This document shows, piece by piece, positions 38,901 through 50,900 of a stretch of 64,000 bases of DNA (position 1 is its first letter; the number at the start of each line of letters is the position of its first letter). Origin of the DNA: Antedon mediterranea (Eukaryota > Echinodermata > Crinoidea > Comatulida > Antedonidae); NCBI RefSeq assembly GCF_964355755.1, contig NC_092672.1, positions 38,438,501 through 38,502,500 on the forward strand, given 5' to 3'. Position numbers and translations under genes: made by a program. Below the pieces are notes generated by a model that was not told the origin of the DNA, searched no databases, and was given only the letters and a program-made list of their open reading frames with translations.

Positions 38901-41900
38901 CTATGTTGGAAACAAGCATTTGGGCGTAAAGTGTTATCCCTTGCTTTCTATGTTGGAAACAAGCATTTGGGGGTAAAGTGTTATCCCTTGCTTTCTATGT
39001 TGGAAACAAGCATTTGGGGGTAAAGTGTTATCCCTTGCTTTCTATGTTGGAAACAAGCATTTGGGGGTAAAGTGTTATCCCTTGCTTTCTATGTTTAATT
39101 TCTCAAGTTTAATGTTTGTATTATTCTATGTGTTTATTTTAATTCAAATATTATGCTGTTTTATAAATTGTACTAAAAGCAATAAATATTACTTACACGT
39201 ACTAGAACTTAGAATGCATATATCAGAACCCATTCCTTACTATAAATTGTTTGCGGGTAGCCGGTAGTTATAGACTTGGCAATGTTAACATTTGAATAAG
39301 TTTCTAATCTGAATTATATCTTATGAGGATAAAATGGGAGGTCCAGGCGTACATTATTGTTAAATACAGTTTACTAAATTGTTAGCTAGAGTATACTACA
39401 TTGTTAGATACAATTGTACGACAGAGTTGCTACTCCGTGCAAACAACATTAATGTTACTGAAGTACGCGCTACCCTCTACTTAAAGCCGACCTTGTTTCC
39501 ACGTTATTTATATTTCCGTTAACTACCAATAACAGTTGCCGACGACGTTTTATTTTCACAACTCAACGACATCGAATAACAAGAGATGAGTTGTTCAAAA
39601 TAGAATGCTCTACCTGACAATCAAACCACACAGAAAATAGTACACTCACTCCTTGTCGTGACCCGTTCGAATACGTAACCAATGCACTTGTGAAAATCAT
39701 ACAACCGTGGACAGCTTTCAAAACGATAATTTGGCTATTAAAATACGTATACCAACCAATGTATAATCCGAAAGATTTTGTATAGGAGGCCGGCGGGCAT
39801 TAGGTAACAATCACAACCAACCACCAGAAAATACAAACAAATCTCTTTTATAATATTTGACAAAAGAGTTTGATATTGACGATCAGTCAAGTCAATCAAT
39901 CCAGCAACTGCTTCGCATGGGAAATATGCGTGCGGATCCATTCATAAAAAAAATGTAATTCACTAAAGGACAAAAATCAGTACCGGAAAAGAAGGAAGAA
40001 CAGCAAAGAATAGCTTTGCAGAGATTTACAAACGAACGAGCTAAATAACGAAAATAGAACAGCAAGAAATATACAAGATAAAATCATGTATACAAAGGTT
40101 TGTGGTATTACACTGGTAGGCCTATCTCTATATCTGAAATAGCCCGTCAATGATGCGAAGAAAACAAGGGAAGAGGTGAGGATGAAGAAAAAACAAACAA
40201 AAACCAAGATAAAGATCACTTTGCAATTCTATTACTAATATTGTGACAAGTATTTTTCAAATTAATTTTGTGTTAGGTCAATTCGTCATTGACACAAAGC
40301 TATTTTACGCACGCGCGCGAAAGCTGTACAAAGTTAAAGTATTTAAAAAATACGTGAGGGCGCGTGAAGAGAGATTGCCATGGTATTAAGGAACTTATGA
40401 GATTATCGATAAAAACACAACGTGTAAAATAGATTCATTTGATATGACGTTATCGATAAGATTCACATACAACACCCAACTCTCTGTCACGAAATAGCTA
40501 TCAAATACTCGAGTATTGAAAAGTTGATATTTGATGGCTTTACAATTGGTCTTTTTATGAGGGATTAACGTTTCGCATTGTTTACGTAAGTTGGAGATTT
40601 AAGAGTTCGAAATCTGTGATCAGAAACCGTTTCAAAGTGTTCTTTTAAAAACATCTAAGCATGAATACCCTGAATTAAGTCCTACAAGTAGTTGTAAAGA
40701 AAAGCATAAACAAAAGGTGGGTCATAAAAGTATACTTTAGTCATTTTTATTTTTTGTAAAAGGCATTACAAAAAATAAAAGGCATTACAAAAAATAAAAG
40801 GCATTACAAAAAATTTGCACTTTCAACACAAATAAAATCTGTGTTGAGAATATTATTTATCAAGTTCCCAAACTTTCCAAATGACACTAAAGCTCTGTCT
40901 ACACTACCAACTAGTTTGACAAAAAAAAGTGTGATGTGCCCAAATATGGTTTTGATACGCTCGAATGATGACATCATCATGTCCATATATGGCACATCAC
41001 ATGTTTTTGTCGCATAAAATTTGATATGTGTATGGTACACATATGGAAGGTGGTATCGTGTCGAATGCTATTGAAATTGTTTTTATACTAAGTGACACTG
41101 TAATTATTAACCTCATCCCATTTACTCTATAATTGTCTATAGAAAATCGGCGCTGCGAATTATTAATATCAACTTAGAAAGCAAGCAGTTGATCACGTGG
41201 GTTGACAGCCTATCGCACTGTCAGGCGGCTGTTTGCTATATTAGATCACATTATGCTAATATTGATATATAAATTAAATTCAAGTGCTTATATTGATATT
41301 TGCAATGTGAGTAGCGTTTAGATTAAACAACCACGACAGGAATAATGATACACGTCAGTTGAACAATACTTGAGAAAATGCACTAATGAAGCACTGGATA
41401 AAACACATAATAATTAATAATTAACTGTATATTACATAATACGCGTTGTAATTAACTCAACAATTGGTTATATCGTGAGATTTTGAACCAAATAGCGTTC
41501 ACAGTCGAAATACGAAACTGTGATAAATGACTTTAGATTTGTAATTAACTTGATGATCTCATGAAAGAATCGATGAAGGGAATATCACAAAACAGTTTAC
41601 CGCTAGCGGTCGATTCTGGCCATTCAAAGACTGAGACGCGATCGATACATATACACAACTTAGGAATCAGGTTCGTCGCTACAAATCAAATACGGATGGT
41701 TAAATCCAATGTTTAGAGTTAGTCACTTGTTTTTGTCAAGAAAACCCCTCGAAACGTTCGTATAAATAGATCCGTAATATCACCATTTAATTTTATATTC
41801 CATTCGATTTTAGTATGTTTCATTGCATACTCACGTGATTTGATATTGGTACTTTAATATGTATAACAGAGATACAACTTCAGTTAAGTTTTGTCTTAAA

Positions 41901-44900
41901 TTGAATTAATTCCATACATATGACCTCCGGACTAGAAATCAACGCGTCTGGGCGCGCCATAAAAGCGGCTTCATGGAGGTTACCAAAACTTTGTTTGTGG
42001 TCGTTAGAAGCACACAAGGAAATAAAAAAGGAAACGCGGGCGTTTTTTATAAAGACTTATTCCCAATATGCATTATTTATTTCTTCCGACATTAATTTAC
42101 TTGCAGACAGCTGAAATACACTGTAAACAAAAGTACGATGGCCTATAAGTTTCAGTTTATTCAAGTCAACGCCGTCGTAGTGAACGTATGGGCCACCGTA
42201 AACAAAGTGAGAATAAAATTCTTACCTGTATAACTCTCATGTTGAGTCCCGTTTCTTGTGCTAGTTGTTCTCGAATATGTCTTGTAGGTTTAGGAGTTGC
42301 TGCAAAAGCAGCTTTTAATGTTTCTAATTGTTTAGCTTTAATTGTAGTCCGTGGGCCACGCCGTTTGGCACCAGCCACTGAATTAGGTCCGCCGTTACCG
42401 TTATCGTCAGCTTTACTCTCTGTATCTGAATTTGAGTTTGCGGGTGAGTGTTTGACGATATCGTCCGCCGCGGGCGACGACGGAGACGGTGAAATATAAT
42501 TATCGTTATCTAGGTCTAGCATATCTTCTGTTTGTATTGAGTTATTATTGTTTAAGACGGCCGTAGGACTTGAAATTCCGTTACATTCACTTGCAGTTAT
42601 TGGAGAATCATCACACTTTTGATCTTTTTGTACTGAAAAAAATAAAAAAATATATAAAATATTACAAAACAATATAATAAATAAATAATTATTAAAGTCA
42701 TATACTGGTAAACAAAACATTATTTGTAGGCCTATTCTTTTTTTTCTCGAAAATAAACCGTAAATCGACACATTGTTGAAATAATCCGTCGTCTATCATT
42801 GTTACAGTATATCGCATAATAACGTTATTTATTTAAAACTATTATACGCCGCATTCATGTTGATCTTTGACCCATGTTTTTGAGACCAAAATGAGATAAT
42901 CAATGAACCTCGGAAACTCATCAGTCGCAAACGATCCATCACATTTCTTAGGTTTTATTGAGGTGGAATATATCGTAAATGATTCGGAAGCCGATGAGAA
43001 AACGCGCCGAGCTTGGACGATAAGCCTAGGTCTTGCTAGGCACCTGCCAAGCGCATCCACTGTCTTCGGCGAACACACGCTATTTCCTCTGGGTCATGAA
43101 ATATGAACAAGGCGCAGTGATGCCTTACGTGCAGCCATCTGCCGAAGCAGAGAGGTGTGAAATACACAGTCCTTCAAGACAATAATATTTGTGTAATTTT
43201 CATTGAGGTTATGTTTTGTAAAAACAAGGCCAAACCGAAGTACACGCCACGATTCTCTACAGCAACTGTCTTATATATTGATAGCTTCCCGTTGCAGTTT
43301 AGCTTATGCTTGGTATTGAATGAGTCAAGTTTTTTAATGACACGACAATTAAAAAAATGAAGTAACAGGTAGGCCTATAATGCGGTGTTTGATATGCTTA
43401 TCAATATTGATTTCATATTATCAATATTTAGAAACAGTAAAATAAAATTGCGTTTATAAGTTTTTTTACAGTATTTTAAACAACAACAGTTTTAATTTTA
43501 ATCCTTAATGAATTATTATAAATACCAAAATATCAATTGAATAATTTCAGATAAAACAGTAAAGAAGCACGAATGTGCTCTCTATTTCAAGTTACGGAAC
43601 CCTCGGAACGAAAGGTCGCCAATGTTCGGCTTTTTTTAACCGAAGATTTTGTAACTACAATCAGTCATCCCGGTCAAACTAAGCAGTGAATGCAGAAGCA
43701 ACTTAAGAAAGAGCTGGGTTGAAAGAGCTGGGTTGAAAGAGCTGGGTTGAATTCGGTTGTATTGCAAAAGATGGGAATCTCCATAGAGGAAAACAACGTT
43801 ATGTTATATTCGAGTAAACAAATTGAGTCACTTTTTATACACGAAAATAACAAGTATACACTTGAAATCACACAAGAAACTCTATCTTTATACCGGCTTA
43901 GTTTTAAATAGTGTGGATCTTAAAAGTATTTAACATCATAAGATGTGATGGACTTTGATTGGTTGGTTGAAGAATGAAATAAATTGTTTTGTCTTCAACC
44001 GTTAAGATATGCAAATACTTATTAAGTACGATTCTAATGCATAGACAAAAAGGGTTGTGAAAATGTAATCTCTTCGAGTGATAAAATATATGTAAGATGA
44101 AACGTGTACATGGCACGCATTAAATCGTAAATCATCTGAGGTGTAATATGTATATATAACATGCACACACAACGCCTGAAAGAGTCAGTTTTCCCTGTCA
44201 TGACTTTTAGTTTCCGATCCTACCTGCTGCTTTTTTCTAGGCCTAGAAATTCTAGAGATGAACCATCCTAGGGGAGTTAGACCCATCATCCTCGTGAGGT
44301 TGTCGCTGTATTTATCACTCGTTTCTGACAGGAGAGTGTAGGCTCTGTTCGTGATTGTATAGAGAACACTTTATAATAACCGCATTCGGTCGGGTAGAAT
44401 CACTCCCGTGGGGGGAGTGTGGAATTGCGGGTGTAGTCATGCATTAAGGACATTGGTTTTAGTAACAACCCAGAGAGAGCTCTTAAAATACTGCGTCTTC
44501 GAACTCAAGAATATTAATATCGTATAATACAATCATCGGAGTGTTAAAATTTATTCTATTCAACATGTACACACAACCCATCAGTACTGTATTATAAACA
44601 GTTAGCGAATAAAAACATACAGCACGTGTTAGGCCGACATTATCAGTATGTTAAACACGGTAGCGTATCTCTAAATGTAACAGCAATATCTATCATTCAG
44701 CTTCCCTTCTGATAACTGATAAGCAACGAAAAGAGAAGTATTACAATTATGTTAATAAAGAGTCTATGATACTTTGCATAATGCCATATTTGGAGATACA
44801 GATGTAGAATCGGGTGGGATACCGTAGAGAAATTAGACAACCACCACAACAATCAGATATTAACGAACGGACTCTCATTAACACCGTGTGACGTCATCTT

Positions 44901-47900
44901 TATCCCCTCCCTTGGTCTTAATTTCCCGGATCCAAAAATACCAGAACCGTGTTGTGGTACCGCAAACGGAACGAGGCCGGCGTTGCGGAGGACGGTAGAA
45001 ACAAAAGAAGAAACGTTAGCGACCTGTGGCGGCGGCAGGTGTGTTGAAGATGAGTGAGTCCATCCTATCCTATTGTTATTATGATTGTCAGGAATGTCGA
45101 TCATGGCTTTAGATCTACCGGCCGCCATTTGACATGCGGTCGTAGTGGCCTAGTTGTATATTTTTTCTAACGGGATATATTATTGTCAATATACTGTAGT
45201 TTTTATAAATGATCGTAGAATTCTAACTGCCGCCAAAAAAATGAATATCAATGAGTATCAATTTAAAAAGAAAATTATCTTTCATAATAATTACCGACTT
45301 TTTTACAACCAAATGAATTTGTATTTCGGTCGAGTAACATTTTAAAATATATTTAGTATTTAGTTAATACTATTTTTAACAAATATCTATAATATCACCT
45401 TTTGTCTTTATTGTTTTCATTACATGAGTTACTTTATATTCTACAAAAAGCCATTCGTAGTCTTTTTTTAATTTTATTTTTTTTAAATAAGCCTATAATA
45501 TGTATAAATACGTTGATGGTGTTGAGATAGTAGTTTCTAACTAAAGCTCTGTCTACACCATCAAGCTAGTGTGATGTGCCCAAATATGGTAGTGATGTGC
45601 CCAAATATGGTAGTGATATGACATCATTATGTCCATATAATGGACACATCACATAAAGTTTGATAGTACTGTATAGACAGAGCTTAACAGAATAAATATT
45701 ATCATGACGTACGGTATGAGATTCTAAATTTAGAATACTCATTTTGGCTTACAAAACTGATTGTGTTTTAATGTACTTTAAAAAGTTCTAAATCTTACAA
45801 CAATCATCTTATATTTACAACTATTTTAAATGGAAGGGACAAGAGACAAGGGCCAGGACCTATACTGACATATGGTCGCACTTTCTAAAAAGTAGGAAAC
45901 GTTTGCCGGAGAACAGGGCCCTTGGGAAGGCGGTAAACTCGTCGATCTCGCCTGATTTACGGCTTTACTGCCGACCTAAGCCTGGCTCAAATTTGTGCGA
46001 ATTAGCGTCCATTGGTGGTATATGTCTGAGGTGACTTACTGGTTGTAAATAAACACTTTTTTGGGAATTTTGCGATGTGAGTGTACTTTCCGGTTGAAAG
46101 ACAAAGGTGATGGCTATGAGTTCGGTAGCACTTATTTCGGGATTCTTTAAAAGTTTAAGGACAATCATTCATTAAAAAAAAAAGAACAACGTTGTTCTTT
46201 AAAAAGTTCGTTTCGTTCATTACTTGCCCTGAAAAATTATTATTATTCACTCGATTTTATAGTGTTGTCAATATGTCAATATGTATCCACATCATAGGCA
46301 AGTTACCTGATACAGCATCACATGTGGAGTCTGTATCACGGAAGAGGTTCGGCTCTATGATACATGCGCTACGGTACATGAAACACATAGTATGCTGTAT
46401 CACGGAATTTGCGTATGATACACGTCCTAAAACACATCTTAGGCCTAGAAACAGCCTATCGCGAATTGGCTAGCGCGTTAACCGACCGCTTGACAATCTT
46501 CATATTACTATTCGTATAAATCACACCAATATAGGCCTACTACTATTTGTCATCAATGTATAAATAATCACGATCCATACTTACATTATATATAAAGCCC
46601 AATTATAACGATTTTCTCATGTTAAATTTTTAAGAGATAATTTGATTACGTAAAAGTTCATTGCACGATTTTTACTAACGACCGTCGGGGACGGAACAAG
46701 GGTCACCGTCTCCCTCTTACAACGGTAAGTCCCCTTCCCGCGAGACATAACGTGTTCATGAGAAGACCACACGTGCGTTGACAGAATTCATCGACCGTCT
46801 CAAAACGCCTGAAACAGCCCAGCGTGTCCCGCAACAGGCCGTGCATACAATAAGTCGGCAGAAAATTTCACCAAAGCTGCGGTGATAGAATTTATTAGGC
46901 CCGTCAAAATTCAGTCTACCAGATGTACAAGGGTTGAAACATGAAGTCAAACCAGCCCTATGAGATTACCTTCAGGCAGCTTAAAAACAATGGCACTCGG
47001 CCCCAGTGGTACAATTTGCCAACTCTATTTCACCTTAAGATCTGTTATTAGGGTAATTAAATCCAACAAAAAGTCATGTAAAAACAGAGTAGGAACACAG
47101 TTGAAATAATAATACAAGTCAATTAGTAGCGGATAAAATGTAAAATATCTTAACTTAAATTAGAAAGTACTTAAGAATGAGGAGCTCTACAAGTTCAACT
47201 TCTTCGTAATGAAAGATATTTGACTAATAAATGTCATAGTTAAGTTAGATTTTACGTTTCTAAATACAAACGATAAAAAATCACAAGGCCAAAGATGTTG
47301 GTATTTGTTTTATACCCTCTAAAACATCTTCCGGTCTAACATTATCGAATAAATATATAAACAAGTGTTCGTACACAAGACCACGTTTCTGTATTCTGTC
47401 TATAGTAACACCAGAAGGAGACCTAAACTTGATACGTATGTGCGTACAAAAGCCGCTGAATATTATAAGCGTTTGTACGCACGCGCGCGTCAAATTTCGT
47501 TGCATTAGTATCATTTTATTTAAATTAGGCCTATTGTAAAGGTGTTAATTTATTCAAATGATCGTCTCATCATGTGTGCAACGAATCGTCAAAACTGTTC
47601 ATCACGTTGATAAAAAAAAATAGCTTGACACAGAAATTATGAGATTGGTGACGGATTTCAAATGCCCTTTCGTTGGAAGTTTAAATACCGCGCAACGCAG
47701 GTCTTAAACGAATTAGTAAAGCGTTTGAAACGAATATGCCTATTTCAGAAACGAATTAGTAAAGCGTTTGAAACGAATATGCCTATTTCAAAAACGAATT
47801 CGAGGTTTGTAGCCTTTAATTTACTCTTTGAATAGGTGTAGAAGAAATCGTCACTAATGATTGTAACAAAGTAACAAATAAAAATCTTATTATCAGTATA

Positions 47901-50900
47901 TTAAATCTTACAAACGACAATACAAGTACCCAGTTTTACGTACTTAATTATGTACTTAAAAACAGTAGGTCTAATGTACACGCGTTTTAGTAAATGTGTT
48001 TTTATTTAGAAAACTTAGACACGGGATAAGAGTAGCCTACAGTACTTTACAGGGTTACCTATAATATTATAGAATGCTCGTTCAACTCACCATGGGACTT
48101 GTTAAGGAAATCCTCCTTACATATGAATTGATTTTCATCAAGAACGTACAGTTCTTCACCGGTTGAGAGTTGTCTTCGACACACCATGCATGTAAAACAG
48201 TCAAGATGAAATACTTTATTTCTCGCTCGACGAACAAGATCACTTGGAAGGATTCCTTCTGAACAACCGGCGCATTTCTTGCCATAAACCCTGAAAACAA
48301 AAACAAAACATCCACTTAGAACTAAAGTTTACCCCACATTGATATTCGGAAGAAATCAACAGCTATATATGCCTATATATGGATTTGAAAGTAAAACGTG
48401 ACCTCATTTCATTTTCCATTTCGTCAATTTAAAAACATGATAAAAAAATACACATAGGGCCTACACATAGCAAAACTGATGATGGTGACAGGATTAAACA
48501 AAAGCAAACTTAATTGCTGTACAGCATCTCACTGTTTGCAGATTCTACCACAAGATCACATTTGTCAGACTTCATAAACCCCACTCACATTTTCCAACCC
48601 CTAATCACATCAGCAGTCAAACACATTCTCACTCTAGCTCCCCTTCGACAACCCCTCACTCACTGATTCATCTATGCAATCATTCACAACAATCGACATC
48701 AGCCTCACACAGCGTCGCAATCATCACAGCAAAAATGTTTCGTCGAACAACCTCATGATATTGATTATCGATATGTATTGTTTCCAAACATTGGTTAAGT
48801 CATATGTATTTGGTAACTTGTCCTTATGGTAAGGATGTAATGACCGTATCACCCTACATCCTATATGGGGTTACTTTATTAGCCGCGGCACTTACTTTGG
48901 TAGGAAAGTATGGTTTAATTTAATAATGTTTAATTTATTAATAATAAATACTTTATTATAGTCATCATACTCGTTCACAATTCTTCACGAAAGTCATGTA
49001 TAACAGCTAATGTTATTTTCTGTGAATATCAGACTCATAATACAAAAAATAAATTACAGCGCTCATATCTGAGGATAGCGCAGTTGTACATGTGCACGTT
49101 TACTCGACCAAACACGTACATTTGTCACAAAATCACAGCATACAATACCATATAGATCATGAGTAACGTCGATATAGCGTAATACTGGTAATGTTTGCAG
49201 AGATTATTTTACATAATCTAAGTATTAACCGGGTTAACTGCTATAAAAACCAACGATGATGATTTACTACAAGCAACCTGGTAAAGTTATTTTATGATGG
49301 AAGAATACAAGAATATTAAATATAATTTTCCAATCATACAATGGCCTATATTTACTGTTACTTGTACTGAGAGTACCGATAATGTACTGAATCATACAAT
49401 GGCCTATATTTACTGTTACTTGTACTGAGAGTACCGATAATGTACTGAAAACACTTCAGAATGTATTGATATATGTATTTCTCTCTTTTATTTAATTTAT
49501 GTTGTGTTTTATTCATTTATTTTTTTATGTATATAAATGGTCCGGCGAAAACAGAATTGTAAATGTCTTTATGCAGGATCCTTGCCATCAATTATTAATA
49601 CACTGTAATTGTAATTATTAATACACTGTAATTGTAATTATTAATACACTGTAATTGTAATTACAAACGATAATTAAATAAATGTGAATGAATCAAAGCA
49701 AATAAATATACCGGTTATTTATTCACCTGCAGACCTAAGACCTATATAATACTGTTTTATTCACCAGACCTAAGACCTATATAATTCTGTTTTCATCTCT
49801 ACTTTTATTTCATCCCAATCTGATTTGCTTGAGTGATACAGTGTTCTCTCTATTTTAAACGTTTACATTAATGGGAGCAAACGGAGTTATAGGTTGTTAT
49901 ACCCTTCTTAAAACAAAGTTACGGTACATCTTTTTTATTGTTATGCAAGTAAATTGTACAGTACTTTTGTAAATGCAACGTTTTTAGCCATGCGGCTACT
50001 TTTTGTATGTTTTATACATGAATAAATAATAAAATAAAAGAAATAAATCTTACTGTTATAAGTCCTTGCTATAAAAGAGGCTAAATATCGTCTACATTTG
50101 TATATGAAAGTAGGTACTTATGAATGGTCTTTCGATCATGTGGTTTATTTTGTTGAAATTCCTCGTTTAAAAATTAATACCAACAAAAACAACAAAATAA
50201 TATTAGCTATCGTTTATGTGGGCCTGGAACAATACACATTGCAATCAGAATCATTAGGCCTACAGCTTCACAGTCGGTACACTGCATAAATGGACCAGAG
50301 GGAAACATAAGGAGCACACTCCACATACACCCGTAGGCTGCTCATGCTTCATGTAACCTTACGTACGGTCATTGATTTTAAGATTCAATTTGTTACAGTG
50401 TGTGCTTACGTAAACTATTACAGATAACGATACCATGTTTGTCAGTTTTCTCTTTTCTTAATTTTTAAATTTTTTCATATTTATTTTCGTATTATAATTT
50501 TATGTTATAAGAAAAAAATAAAGAAACAAATTTGAATTGAATTGACTTATGATGCACAGGCATACTTTAAGCAACGAACTAAAATATCATAATTATTATA
50601 ATTAGCATTAATAGCAGTATCAAAGAAGAAATTATCTTTGATTATCTTTCAAACACCATATAAACGTTAATACTGTAATATAATATTGGGAGATATGGAT
50701 TGAAAATCACAGTTTTGCAAAACCATAGTATCTCCACACGAAATGTTTCCCTTGCCATACTATTATACAACAAATAATACTCATCTAATCTGCAGTAAAA
50801 CTCATAGTGGTTCTCTTGGAACACAAATCGTTCCCTTTGGTAAGAGTAATAATACTCTAGTATAATTAATCATAATAAACAATACATCTAATAATTTGAC

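Larger units (their letters stand above)
30699..42225 (-). other. Lhx1/5 intron 3 (largest)
   Basis: An 11.5-kb intron splitting the homeodomain codons. It holds family A copies 4, 5 and 6, the 47-bp minisatellite, a near-perfect AT hairpin at 35,116, and TGACGTCA sites at 32315, 35398 and 36222. No coding exon was seen. Confidence 0.85.
42633..48090 (-). other. Lhx1/5 intron 2
   Basis: A 5.5-kb intron. It holds MITE family A copy 7, the open frame at 44,853, three copies of GAAAGAGCTGGGTT at about 43,708-43,750 and a 43-bp duplication at 47,708. GC is locally raised at 42,900-43,100 and 44,850-45,130. Confidence 0.85.

Noticed and set aside
38626-39093. CRISPR-like array
   Set aside because: Units are contiguous with no unique spacers, and the DNA is eukaryotic; it is a minisatellite. 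The same applies to 51295-51630.
42188-42499. 103-codon plus-strand frame
   Set aside because: Antisense shadow of Lhx1/5 exon 3.
42842-43106. Overlapping open frames on both strands, raised GC
   Set aside because: Neither protein resembles a known family. Upstream of Lhx1/5 exon 3 no splice signals link them; could be a conserved noncoding piece, but unsupported.
46460-46495. tRNA-like phrase TTGGCTAGCGCGTTAACCGA
   Set aside because: A-box-like only; no B box or pairing arms at the right distance.
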